Source: Zobellia alginiliquefaciens (lineage in GTDB: Bacteria; Bacteroidota; Bacteroidia; Flavobacteriales; Flavobacteriaceae). Taken from it: DNA of 64,000 bases. The DNA lies in NCBI RefSeq assembly GCF_029323795.1, contig NZ_CP119758.1:1922001-1986000 (forward strand), given 5' to 3'. Each line of letters opens with the position of its first letter. Position 1 is the first letter of the stretch. The notes beneath the pieces are model-generated. The model saw nothing but the letters and a program-made list of their open reading frames with translations. It made no database searches and was not told the DNA's origin. Positions 37,911-46,772 of this stretch are shown one piece after another. Both the position numbers and the translations under genes were made by a program.

Positions 37911-39107
37911 ATGAAAAGATATAGAATAGGGTTCATGTTCACCGCTTTTTTAATTCTGCTTTTGGTTTCCTGTACCGAAAAAAGTAAAAAAGAAGCACAG
38001 CTCATAGAGAGTATTTCAGAGGTAAGAAAACAATATGCTCCAGATAAGAGAACGGCGCTTTTTGATGTTCATGTTTTCACAAATACCGAAAAATATATTC
38101 TTAAAGGTGAAAGCAACATGCCTAAGGCTGTTGAGGCCCTTGAAACCAAGCTGAAGGAGGAGAATTACGTTACGTATGTCAATGAAATAGAATTACTGCC
38201 TTCAAAATCGCTAGAAGGAAAAACCCAAGCCGTTATTAATCTGTCGGTTGCCAATCTAAGAAGCGCACCTAAACATTCTGCAGAATTGGCTACACAGGCC
38301 ACCTTGGGTACTCCGGTAAAAGTGTATAAAAAGGAAGGTGATTGGTACTATATTCAAACCCCGGATAAATATTTGTCTTGGGTAGATGCGGGAGGAGTGG
38401 TGCTGATGGACGATAATCAATACCAGACATGGAAAAGCACTCAAAAGTTGATTTATACCCAAACTGCTGGCTACTCATATCAAGATACTGATTATGGACA
38501 ACGAGTTTCTGATTTGGTAGCGGGAGATATTTTAAAGCTGATCGGAGAAACAGATGAATTCTTTCAGGTTCAATATCCGGATGGCAGAAAAGCATTTGTG
38601 AGTAAAGAAGAAGCCGAATCCTATGAAGGTTGGTTGGAAAAACTGGACCCTACTCAGGAAACCCTCGTTTCTACTTCTAAAACCCTTATGGGTGTACCGT
38701 ATTTATGGGGAGGCACTTCAACAAAAGGTATGGACTGTAGTGGGTTTACTAAAACCATTTTTTTCCTTAACGGAATGGTCATACCCAGAGACGCCTCGCA
38801 ACAGGTACATACAGGAAAAGCTATTGATTCTGTGAAGAATTTTGATAAATTACAAAAAGGAGATTTGTTGTTCTTTGGAAGAAAAGCCACGGACTCTACC
38901 GCAGAAAAAGTGGTACACGTAGGAATGTGGATCGGGAACAATGAATTTATACACGCCTCAGAAATGGTACGCATAAGCAGCATGGACAAAAATGCGGATA
39001 ATTATGATGAGCACAACCATAACCGTTACCTACGCTCAAAACGCATCTTAAAGGAAAATGATGATGCCTTGATCAGTTTGGTTAAAAATCCTGTTTTTAA
39101 GGATTAA
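37911..39107 (+). CDS. SH3 and NlpC/P60 (C40) cell-wall peptidase lipoprotein
   Basis: A lipoprotein signal (LILLLVSC, lipid-attached Cys 21) precedes bacterial SH3-type domains (about 100-170 and 180-240). The C-terminal NlpC/P60 domain has Cys in MDCSGF (near 276) and His in VVHVGMWIG, with FIHAS following. Such enzymes cut stem peptides in peptidoglycan. The protein is 398 residues and is probably anchored in a membrane facing the periplasm. It converges with the PQQ dehydrogenase gene. Confidence 0.92.
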   Translation: MKRYRIGFMFTAFLILLLVSCTEKSKKEAQLIESISEVRKQYAPDKRTALFDVHVFTNTEKYILKGESNMPKAVEALETKLKEENYVTYVNEIELLPSKSLEGKTQAVINLSVANLRSAPKHSAELATQATLGTPVKVYKKEGDWYYIQTPDKYLSWVDAGGVVLMDDNQYQTWKSTQKLIYTQTAGYSYQDTDYGQRVSDLVAGDILKLIGETDEFFQVQYPDGRKAFVSKEEAESYEGWLEKLDPTQETLVSTSKTLMGVPYLWGGTSTKGMDCSGFTKTIFFLNGMVIPRDASQQVHTGKAIDSVKNFDKLQKGDLLFFGRKATDSTAEKVVHVGMWIGNNEFIHASEMVRISSMDKNADNYDEHNHNRYLRSKRILKENDDALISLVKNPVFKD

Positions 39108-39130
39108 CGCTCGCCCTCGTGAAGGCATCA

Positions 39131-41260
39131 CTATTCCAAAGCAAAGGCGATAATCTTATTTCCTTTTTCTGTCCCTAGTTTCTCGCCACCACAGGCTATA
39201 GCAATAAATTGCTTTCCGTTTATTTCATACATCGCAGGTGTTGCAAAAGCGGGTGCCGGCAGTTTATATTCCCATAACTTTGCTCCGGTATGTTTGTCAA
39301 AAACCCTAAAAAAACCATCTCTAGTAGCAGCAATAAATAGGAGACCATTTTCAGTAATTACGGGACCACCGTAGTTTTCGGTTCCTGTTCCGGTAACTCC
39401 TTTTTCTAATAATTCAGGAGATTCCCCAAGGGTAATAGACCATACATAGTCTCCAGTATTTAAATCAATCGCATGCAGTGTTCCCCATGGCGGGTCAATA
39501 GCTGGGAGACCGTTTTTATCCAGAAATTTGTTATAACCTAAATGTTTGTAGGGAATTTTATAAGGCTTTTCAGCTCCTGTTTTTTCGGTTACATTATGTT
39601 TTATTTCCTGATTGAACAAAAAGCGCAAGAGCGCCTCTTTTTCCGTTTTCTTCAATTGTGGAAAACCCGTCATCATACCTTTACCGTTCGTGATAATGGA
39701 TGAGACTTCTTCTTTTGACTTTCGCAGTTCTAGGTCAATTAGCGAGGGAAATCCGCTTGCCGCCAAACCCGTTCTATCCGCTTGATGACAGCTTACACAG
39801 TTTTTGGTATACGTAGCTTCACCTAAAGGTAGTGCCTCTAGATTTGTATCATTTTCCTCCATTTGCATGATCCAAGGCATCTCGTTGGAATTCACATAAA
39901 TAATACCTTCTTCAGGGTCGGCGGCCGTACCTCCCCATTCTGCCGCTCCGTCATAACCCGGTAGAAGTAATAAGGGTTCTAAACCCGGTGGAGTATATAT
40001 CTGCTTTTCTATACTTCGTAAAATCGCTCTGAGCGAATCAGGGTTTTCAGCATACGGACTCACATTATCTTCTGTAATTTCTGTGGATTGCCGAGCAAAA
40101 GGTTTTGGTTTTATAGGAATAGGTTGGGTAGGCCAAGCCTTTTCGCCATCCAGTGTAGATGATGGTACCGGTACTTCTTCAATATGAAAAAGAGGTTTAC
40201 CCGTTTTTCGGTCAAAGACATATACATAACCTTGTTTCGTCACCTGTGCCACGGAAGGTATTTTTTTGCCATCTCGTTCTACCGTCAAAAGGTTGGGTGG
40301 AGCAGGAGGGTCACGGTCCCAAAGGTCGTGATGCGTAAATTGAAAATGCCAGATATGTTCGCCTGTATTGGCATCCAAAGCTAAAAGACAATCGGAATAA
40401 AGGTTACTTCCTTTTCTGGCTCCCCCATAAAAATCGGGAGCCGCCGAGCCTATGGGTATATAGATAATTCCCGCTACTTCGTCTACCGCCATTCCCGCCC
40501 AATTGTTAGCAGCACCCACTTCATCGCTTAAATAAGCATTTTCTTCCCACGTATCATAACCTTCCTCACTGGGATGTGGAATCGTATGAAAAACCCATTC
40601 TACAACGCCGGTAATCACATTAAAAGCCATAACGTTTCCAGGAGCCGCACCAGAACCTTCAGAGAGCCGAAGCGGCATTACAATCAGGTTTTTGTAAATA
40701 GTGCCAGGTGTGTTTGATATCACGAATTTTTCTCGTGCAGATTCAGGCATTCCTGAACGTAAATCAATTTGTCCGTTTTCACCAAAAGTGGGAATGGGTT
40801 TTCCTGTTAAAGCATCTAAAGCGAAGAGATAAGGTCCTCGTGTGCAGAGAATTCGTTTGTCAATGCCTTCTTCCCAATACGAAACACCCCTACTTGTAGA
40901 ATGCCAAACCTGAATGGAATCTCCAAATTGCCAAATCTCTTTTCCAGTTTCAGCATTGAGCGCCACAACGCGCAGTGCTGCGGTAACACCGTATAGAATG
41001 GTGTCAACCACCAAAGGGTTCATCTGCATCTGCCCCCAATCTTTGGCCTTATACGTCCAAGCTACTTTTAGGTTTTTGACGTTTTCCTTAGTAAATTCAG
41101 AGAGCGTTGAATAATGACTTCGGCCAGGGTCGCCCAAGTAGGTAGACCATGAGGTATAGGCATCATTACCTTGTTTTTTTGTAGTATCTGATTCACAACT
41201 AAAAAATGCTGAGCCCAGAATTATATACAACACGGCTATAACTAATTTTTTAAACTGCAT
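39131..41260 (-). CDS. PQQ-dependent dehydrogenase lipoprotein with built-in cytochrome c domain
   Basis: This 709-residue protein has a lipoprotein signal (GSAFFSC) and beta-propeller blades typical of quinoprotein glucose or alcohol dehydrogenases (WSTYLGDPGRSHYS, VVALNAETGKEIWQFG, HIWHFQFTHHDLWDRD). A c-type heme site CVSCH lies near residue 488, inside the propeller sequence rather than at an end. It probably oxidises a sugar or alcohol in the periplasm and passes electrons to its own heme. The substrate is not evident. It starts 38 bp after the fructosamine-kinase-like gene on the same strand. Confidence 0.9.
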   Translation of the reverse strand: MQFKKLVIAVLYIILGSAFFSCESDTTKKQGNDAYTSWSTYLGDPGRSHYSTLSEFTKENVKNLKVAWTYKAKDWGQMQMNPLVVDTILYGVTAALRVVALNAETGKEIWQFGDSIQVWHSTSRGVSYWEEGIDKRILCTRGPYLFALDALTGKPIPTFGENGQIDLRSGMPESAREKFVISNTPGTIYKNLIVMPLRLSEGSGAAPGNVMAFNVITGVVEWVFHTIPHPSEEGYDTWEENAYLSDEVGAANNWAGMAVDEVAGIIYIPIGSAAPDFYGGARKGSNLYSDCLLALDANTGEHIWHFQFTHHDLWDRDPPAPPNLLTVERDGKKIPSVAQVTKQGYVYVFDRKTGKPLFHIEEVPVPSSTLDGEKAWPTQPIPIKPKPFARQSTEITEDNVSPYAENPDSLRAILRSIEKQIYTPPGLEPLLLLPGYDGAAEWGGTAADPEEGIIYVNSNEMPWIMQMEENDTNLEALPLGEATYTKNCVSCHQADRTGLAASGFPSLIDLELRKSKEEVSSIITNGKGMMTGFPQLKKTEKEALLRFLFNQEIKHNVTEKTGAEKPYKIPYKHLGYNKFLDKNGLPAIDPPWGTLHAIDLNTGDYVWSITLGESPELLEKGVTGTGTENYGGPVITENGLLFIAATRDGFFRVFDKHTGAKLWEYKLPAPAFATPAMYEINGKQFIAIACGGEKLGTEKGNKIIAFALE

Positions 41261-41298
41261 GGAAGAGAAAATAAACTTCTTTAAATATAAGTAAAACC

Positions 41299-42162
41299 TT
41301 AAAAATAGCGCTGTAATATTTCGATAACAGAAGCTTTGTAGGAGCTTCCGAACATATTTAAATGTGCTAAGAGATAGTAAAGTTGGTAGATATCCATTCT
41401 TTCTTTTTCGTTACCAATTGGCGGGAAATGATCCCGGTAGGCATCATAGAAAGAGTTTCCGAAACCACCAAAAAGACGGGTCATGGCCAAATCAACTTCG
41501 TGATGACCATAATACACTGCTGGGTCTATTAAATAGGGAGTGCCATTTGATGATATCAAATAGTTTCCACTCCATAAATCGCCATGTAGTAAAGAAGGAT
41601 TGCTATTTGGAAATAGATTTTGGCAAGTTTTCAAAAGTTTGTCTTCTACAGGAATTTCACTATCGTCTAGCTTTCCAGATTCTTTTGCCAATTTAAGCTG
41701 GGGTATAAGTCGCTCTTGAACATAAAATTCGGGCCAATTGGAATGAGCAGAGTTTGATTGTGGAAGGCTACCAATAAAATTAGGGACAGAAAAACCAAAA
41801 ACATCGGAGGTGCTATGCAGATGTAAACCTGCTAGTTGGTGACCCAATTGTTCAAAATCTGCTTCCAAGGGTCGTTTGGGCTCAATATATTCCATAACTA
41901 AAAAGGCACCTGTATCAAGCGCCTCACATAGCAACACTTTAGGCACCGCAATAGTTTTAGTATTGGCAATGGCAACAAGGCCGGCCTTTTCGGCCAAAAA
42001 TAGAGCATGTGCATTGTTTTGGTAATTCACTTTACAGAAGAATCGCTCTGTTTCTGAATACAAAAAGTAAGCCTCCGAAATATCACCGCCGGAAACCGAT
42101 TGAGTTGTTTCAATCTTGATACAAAGTAAGTATTCAATATGTTTCTTCAGGTTACTATCCAT
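41299..42162 (-). CDS. Fructosamine kinase-family protein
   Basis: This 287-residue protein has the FN3K/aminoglycoside-phosphotransferase fold markers: FCKVNYQN near the nucleotide lysine, LLHGDLWSGNYL as the catalytic loop, and PYLIDPAVYYGHHEVDLAMT carrying the metal-binding Asp. FN3K-type enzymes phosphorylate sugar adducts on proteins so they can be removed. It is the first gene of a pair with the PQQ dehydrogenase (38-bp gap). Confidence 0.92.
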   Translation of the reverse strand: MDSNLKKHIEYLLCIKIETTQSVSGGDISEAYFLYSETERFFCKVNYQNNAHALFLAEKAGLVAIANTKTIAVPKVLLCEALDTGAFLVMEYIEPKRPLEADFEQLGHQLAGLHLHSTSDVFGFSVPNFIGSLPQSNSAHSNWPEFYVQERLIPQLKLAKESGKLDDSEIPVEDKLLKTCQNLFPNSNPSLLHGDLWSGNYLISSNGTPYLIDPAVYYGHHEVDLAMTRLFGGFGNSFYDAYRDHFPPIGNEKERMDIYQLYYLLAHLNMFGSSYKASVIEILQRYF

Positions 42163-42214
42163 ATAACCAATATAGCCATAATGGCCGAAAATAACGGGGT
42201 GCCAATTACTCTAA

Positions 42215-42222
42215 TATTTTTG
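42215..42222 (+). promoter_or_regulatory. Possible -7 element for the DUF5009-type gene
   Basis: TATTTTTG matches TAnnTTTG and lies 35 nt before the ATG at 42258. A -33 TTG is not evident. Confidence 0.3.
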
Positions 42223-42257
42223 CTACTTTAGAAGGATCAACCAACGTATTACCGAAA

Positions 42258-43364
42258 ATGTCTCAACTAGCCGAAAATGTCTCGAAACGTCTTTTTTCTT
42301 TGGATGTTTTCAGAGGTCTTACCATGTTTTTACTCATTGCCGAAGCCGCAGGCTTTCATCATAATTTTTCGGAATTGACGGAAGGAACTATGTTCTCCGG
42401 TCTTGCACATCAGTTACATCATCACCCGTGGAACGGACTCTGGTTTTGGGATTTGATTCAGCCCTTCTTTATGTTCATTGTTGGTGTAGCAATGCCTTTT
42501 TCTTTACGAAAGCGTTTAGCTTCGGGAGACAGAAAAGGAGTCACCAAACATATTTTACGCAGATGCTTTTTATTGTTCGCGTTTGGTGTATTGTTGCATT
42601 GTGTTTATAGTCACGCACTAGTTTGGGAGCTTTGGAACGTACTGGTACAATTAGCTTTTACTATTCTCATAGCCTATGCAATTATGAATTTACCGAATAA
42701 AATACAAATCGGTATATCATTAGGTTTGCTTGTGCTTACGGAGATATTGTATCTTGCATACAATCCGGAAGCACCTTATGCACAAGGTCACGAAAGTTTC
42801 GGTTCGTATATAGATATGTTGGTCATGGGGCAGGTAAATGATGGGTATTGGGTCTTTGTAAACTTTATTCCAACAGCGGCCCATACCATTTGGGGTGTTG
42901 TCTGTGGACGGATTTTACTATCTCATATAGCGGTAAAAGAAAAACTTAAACCTTTTCTAATTTATGGGACTGTTTTACTTGTACTGGGTATTGTTATGGA
43001 TTTTGCAGGAATCACACCTATAATAAAACGTATTGCAACCAGCTCCTTTACTTTGGCCTCTGGCGGATTGGCTATTTTGACGCTGACGCTTTTCTATTGG
43101 GCAATTGACGTAAAAGGAAACCACAAAAATTGGTTGAAGATTTTTTCCGTTGTTGGTACCAATTCTATTTTTATTTATCTGTTTGCTGAGACTGTAGGAG
43201 TACAATGGTTTAGGGGTTTTGGCCAAATTTGGACCGAAGGACTTTTGTCTCCACTTGGTATTCCGGAAAAACTAATTATGGTTATTAACGCTTTGTTCGT
43301 ACTTTTCATCTTTTGGTATATCACTTACTTTTTAGATAAACACAAAGTGTATTTCAAAGTTTAA
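42258..43364 (+). CDS. DUF5009/acyltransferase-type multi-pass membrane protein
   Basis: This 368-residue protein has about ten membrane helices. Its N-terminus (KRLFSLDVFRGLTMFLLI) and FFMFIVGVAMPFSLRKR fit the DUF5009/heparan-alpha-glucosaminide acetyltransferase-like group. Members are thought to acetylate sugars at a membrane, but the activity here is unproven. His residues near the first loop (HHNF, HQLHHHPW) are candidates for catalysis. The DUF1080 gene follows after 39 bp on the same strand. Confidence 0.85.
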   Translation: MSQLAENVSKRLFSLDVFRGLTMFLLIAEAAGFHHNFSELTEGTMFSGLAHQLHHHPWNGLWFWDLIQPFFMFIVGVAMPFSLRKRLASGDRKGVTKHILRRCFLLFAFGVLLHCVYSHALVWELWNVLVQLAFTILIAYAIMNLPNKIQIGISLGLLVLTEILYLAYNPEAPYAQGHESFGSYIDMLVMGQVNDGYWVFVNFIPTAAHTIWGVVCGRILLSHIAVKEKLKPFLIYGTVLLVLGIVMDFAGITPIIKRIATSSFTLASGGLAILTLTLFYWAIDVKGNHKNWLKIFSVVGTNSIFIYLFAETVGVQWFRGFGQIWTEGLLSPLGIPEKLIMVINALFVLFIFWYITYFLDKHKVYFKV

Positions 43365-43403
43365 AATATCATACTCAATCATATTTCTCTCAACACGCAT
43401 ACT

Positions 43404-44198
43404 ATGAAATTCTCAAAAATTGTCCTTTTTATTTCTTCCATCGCCCTTGTGGCTTGTAATTCAACTAAAACTACGGTTGCTGAATCCGGTTGGGAGGATA
43501 TGTTCAATGGCAAAAACTTAGACGGATGGACCACAAAAATTCATCATTACGAAACCGGAGATAATTTTGGGGATACCTTCCGTGCTGAAGATGGTATGAT
43601 CAAAGTGCGTTATGATCAATATGAAGGCGATTTCAACGACAGATTTGGACATTTATATTTTGATAAGCCGTACTCTAGTTTCCATTTGTCCATGGAATAC
43701 AGATTTGTGGGAGATCTGCATCCTGGTGCACCGGTTTTTACGGAAATGAACAGTGGTGTCATGTACCATTCTCAAGACCCAAGAACCATGTTGAAAGAGC
43801 AGAACTGGCCCATTTCCGTAGAAATGCAGTTTCTTGGCGGAATAAAAGAAGGCGAAGCTAGGCCTACAGGTAATATGTGCTCCCCAGGAACTGAAATTGA
43901 ATATGAGGGCAAGATATACCCAAGCCATTGTTTACGATCTTCTTCCAAAACCTATTATGGCGACCAATGGGTAAAAGCCGAATTGATTGTTAGAGGAGAT
44001 TCTTTGGTAACGCAAATTATTAATGGGGAAGTGGTTTTGGAATACACTAAACCCCAAGTAGGCGGAGGCACCGTTGTTGGTTATGATCCCAAACAAAAAG
44101 AAGATGGCAAACTGTTGAAAGAAGGTATGATCGCTTTACAGAGCGAAGGGCAGCCTATCGACTTTAGAAATGTGAAAGTCAAAAATTTAGAACCTTAA
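43404..44198 (+). CDS. DUF1080 (3-keto-disaccharide hydrolase-type) lipoprotein
   Basis: A lipoprotein signal (SIALVAC) precedes a single DUF1080 beta-sandwich. It begins WEDMFNGKNLDGWTT and ends with IALQSEGQPIDFRNVKVKNL, both family hallmarks. Some DUF1080 members cleave 3-keto-glycosides. The length of 264 residues is typical. It is probably cotranscribed with the upstream DUF5009 gene and ends 7 bp from the convergent VOC gene. Confidence 0.9.
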   Translation: MKFSKIVLFISSIALVACNSTKTTVAESGWEDMFNGKNLDGWTTKIHHYETGDNFGDTFRAEDGMIKVRYDQYEGDFNDRFGHLYFDKPYSSFHLSMEYRFVGDLHPGAPVFTEMNSGVMYHSQDPRTMLKEQNWPISVEMQFLGGIKEGEARPTGNMCSPGTEIEYEGKIYPSHCLRSSSKTYYGDQWVKAELIVRGDSLVTQIINGEVVLEYTKPQVGGGTVVGYDPKQKEDGKLLKEGMIALQSEGQPIDFRNVKVKNLEP

Positions 44199-44205
44199 GA
44201 AACCT

Positions 44206-44592
44206 CTATTTTTCGTAGAGTTCAAGAGGAAGGTCATCTGGGTCCGCAAAGAAAGTAAATTTACGGCCCGTGAATTCATCGGTTCTGATGGGTTCAACAT
44301 CCACACCTTTTTTAATAAGTCTTTCTCTTTCTTCTGAAACATTATCCACTTCAAAGGCTAAATGGCGCAGACCTTGAGCTTCTGGCCGTGAAGGACGTTG
44401 CGGTGGATTAGGAAACGAAAAAAGCTCTATGATATATTCTCCGTTAAGAGCAAGATCTAATTTATATGAATCTCGTTCTTTTCTGAACACTTCATTCAAT
44501 ATCTCCAAGCCCAGAATTTCAACATAAAAGTGCTTGGACTTTTGATAGTCTGAGCAAATAATGGCAATATGATGAATTTTATTGAAGGCCAT
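44206..44592 (-). CDS. VOC-superfamily (glyoxalase-like, YaeR-type) protein
   Basis: This 128-residue protein has two VOC beta-alpha-beta modules. Metal-site candidates are His at HHIAIIC (near residue 7), Glu at YIIELFSF (about 55), His at LRHLAFEVD (about 75) and Glu at LPLELYEK (near the C-terminus). The pattern closely resembles YaeR-type dioxygenase/lyase-like proteins of unknown substrate. It lies 17 bp after the S41 protease gene. Confidence 0.88.
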   Translation of the reverse strand: MAFNKIHHIAIICSDYQKSKHFYVEILGLEILNEVFRKERDSYKLDLALNGEYIIELFSFPNPPQRPSRPEAQGLRHLAFEVDNVSEERERLIKKGVDVEPIRTDEFTGRKFTFFADPDDLPLELYEK

Positions 44593-44609
44593 AATTAAAG
44601 TGAAAACTC

Positions 44610-46241
44610 TTATTTTAGAATACTCCAGTATTTGTTTTCGTTGCCCAAAAGTTCGGTAGCCGCTAAAATGGCATCATCATTTTTAAGATAGTAGTCATAA
44701 AGACCTTCGCGATAGAAATAGCGCTTTACGATTTCATCTTCTAGTTTACTTTTTATTTCTCTTTGGTAATCGTCCAAAGCGGCAATTTTACTCTTTTCAA
44801 TATCCAACAGTAAGGTTCTGAAGTCATTTTCTATGGCATCATTAAAAATCACTTCCTCACGGTCTGTCATAGCCGCCTTAAGTGTCTTTTCTGTTTTTGT
44901 CTCGTATGAGAAATCACTTTTTGAAACAAAGGTCTTAAACTCTTTATAATCGTTATCAGAGAATTTAAAGTTAGAAACATCTTGTACCTGATGGTTATAA
45001 AAGTAGTTTGTAGCGTAATCAAAAATCACGTTATTGTTCAAAAGGGCAGTGGTAAGTTCGTTCGCTTTTGCCGAGGCTACCTCAATATCTGGCAACACAC
45101 CGCCACCATCTTGAACTTTTCTACCGTTTCGTGTTTTAAAGTCCTTAAAAGCGGTCTTTTGCACTGCATTTCCATCTTCATCCCGGTTCCAGTAGTCCAA
45201 GGACTGAATACACCTTCCAGAAGGGGTGTAATAGCGACTTATGGTTACTTTTAGTTGCGTACCATAAGTAAGCTTTAAAGGTCGCTGTACAAGCCCTTTC
45301 CCGAAGCTACGCGCACCCATTACTACGGCACGGTCTAAATCTTGCAATCCGCCAGAAACAATTTCACTGGCAGATGCACTGCTTCCATTTACTAAAACTA
45401 CTAATGGAATTTCCATATCCAGCGGTTTGTTTCTAGTCTTGTACTCGGTATTGAATTTTTTTACCTTGGATTTTGTGGTTACGATCAACTCGCCCTTGTC
45501 AACAAATAAGTTGGTAACATTTATGGCCTCTGATAGCAAGCCGCCCGGGTTATCCCTTAAATCCAATATAATTTTTTCGGCACCCTTCCCTTTTAAATCT
45601 ATAAGCGCCTCTTTGGTTTGCGCAGAAGCTTTGGCATTAAACCTAGAAAGAACAATGTAGCCTGTTTTGTCATCGGCCATCTTGTAAAATGGTACCGCAT
45701 CTACTTCTACGGCAGCACGGGTAATTGTGGCAACTTTGGTTTCACCCTGTCTTTTAAAGGTGACCTCAACAGCAGTATTATTGGCTCCTTTTAAAAGTTC
45801 ACTGGCATTGTTATCAAAATCGGAAACATTAATGGCGCCAATTTTAATAATTTCATCCCCGGCTTTTAGTCCGGCTTTATCCGCAGGGTAATCCTTGTAC
45901 GGTTCTACAATCAACAATCGGTCTTTGAAGGAACGTACCAACGCACCAATACCCGAGTACTCCCCGGCATTGTTTATCCGATAGGTTTCTACGTCTTGTT
46001 CATTTAGGAACTTAGTGTACGGGTCAAGATCATCCAACATATTTTTTATGGCGGTATCCATAAGTTCTGCCGGGTTGGTCTCATCTACATAATTCATGTT
46101 CAATTCCTTGAACAAGGTGGTAAAGATTTCTATCTGCTTGGCAATTTCAAAGAAATCGCTTTTTACAAAACTACTGCCAGCTATTAAAACGACTATAGCA
46201 AAAGCTGGAATCAGTATTTTTTCGCCGAGCATTTTTTTCAT
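44610..46241 (-). CDS. S41 (CtpA-type) C-terminal processing protease
   Basis: This 543-residue protein has an N-terminal signal/anchor helix (PAFAIVVLIAGSS) and a PDZ domain (about 95-175, YSGIGALV and GLKAGDEIIKIG). The S41 core has the catalytic Ser in NGSSASASEIVSGG and Lys in FGKGLVQRP. CtpA-type enzymes degrade or process periplasmic proteins. It follows rnpA after 50 bp, a pairing I recall in other Flavobacteriaceae. Confidence 0.93.
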   Translation of the reverse strand: MKKMLGEKILIPAFAIVVLIAGSSFVKSDFFEIAKQIEIFTTLFKELNMNYVDETNPAELMDTAIKNMLDDLDPYTKFLNEQDVETYRINNAGEYSGIGALVRSFKDRLLIVEPYKDYPADKAGLKAGDEIIKIGAINVSDFDNNASELLKGANNTAVEVTFKRQGETKVATITRAAVEVDAVPFYKMADDKTGYIVLSRFNAKASAQTKEALIDLKGKGAEKIILDLRDNPGGLLSEAINVTNLFVDKGELIVTTKSKVKKFNTEYKTRNKPLDMEIPLVVLVNGSSASASEIVSGGLQDLDRAVVMGARSFGKGLVQRPLKLTYGTQLKVTISRYYTPSGRCIQSLDYWNRDEDGNAVQKTAFKDFKTRNGRKVQDGGGVLPDIEVASAKANELTTALLNNNVIFDYATNYFYNHQVQDVSNFKFSDNDYKEFKTFVSKSDFSYETKTEKTLKAAMTDREEVIFNDAIENDFRTLLLDIEKSKIAALDDYQREIKSKLEDEIVKRYFYREGLYDYYLKNDDAILAATELLGNENKYWSILK

Positions 46242-46291
46242 CTTATTGTATTATTTTATTGGTTTTTTGGCCTTGGACCACACTTAACTTT

Positions 46292-46687
46292 TTAATTTGA
46301 TATGCCTGTATTTGAAGTATTTTTTTCTAAAAAACGCTTTATTACCTCTTTCATTGTTTTTTCAACTTTGCTCTGAGAAGGCATGTCTCTACCAAGGTAT
46401 AAAAATAGAAACGCAAAAGAGCCTTCACTATTGTTAAAAACTAGGTGTTTGTTACATCTATAACTTTCTCGCATTAAGCGTTTAATACGATTTCGTTTTA
46501 CAGCACTTTTAAAACTCTTTTTTGGGGCAGTAACTCCCGCCTTTATACGTGTATCTTCCGAAAACTCAACAGGAAGGTAAATTAATTTGATAGGGAATAA
46601 AGAAACGGACTTCCCTTCGGCAAACAATTGCTCTATAAGCTTTTTGCTTTTTAGCTTTTCTTTTTTCGGGAAAGTGAAGTCGGACAT
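46292..46687 (-). CDS. rnpA: Ribonuclease P protein component
   Basis: RnpA binds the RNase P RNA and helps mature tRNA 5' ends. The 131-residue basic protein has the family signature KSAVKRNRIKRLMRES (RNR motif near residues 65-72). The start ATG at 46687 is reached just after the terminator of the upstream M1 gene. rpmH is not adjacent, unlike in many other bacteria. Confidence 0.93.
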   Translation of the reverse strand: MSDFTFPKKEKLKSKKLIEQLFAEGKSVSLFPIKLIYLPVEFSEDTRIKAGVTAPKKSFKSAVKRNRIKRLMRESYRCNKHLVFNNSEGSFAFLFLYLGRDMPSQSKVEKTMKEVIKRFLEKNTSNTGISN

Positions 46688-46697
46688 AAACGTTATT

Positions 46698-46729
46698 TAA
46701 AAAATTGCCCCCGCTAAACGGGGGCAATT
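46698..46729 (-). terminator. Intrinsic terminator of the subtilase/M1 operon
   Basis: An 11-bp stem AATTGCCCCCG / CGGGGGCAATT (46703-46713 with 46719-46729) and a 5-nt loop are followed on the reverse strand by a T-run. Confidence 0.88.
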
Positions 46730-46772
46730 ACAAATCTAATCATTGAATAAAAAAGAATGACTTTTTAATGGT

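Noticed and set aside
39104-39125. Fourth copy of the short dispersed repeat near CGCTCGCCCTCGTGAAGGCATC
   Set aside because: Only fragments match (CTCG and GGCATC) and the core GGYAAGYCC is absent.
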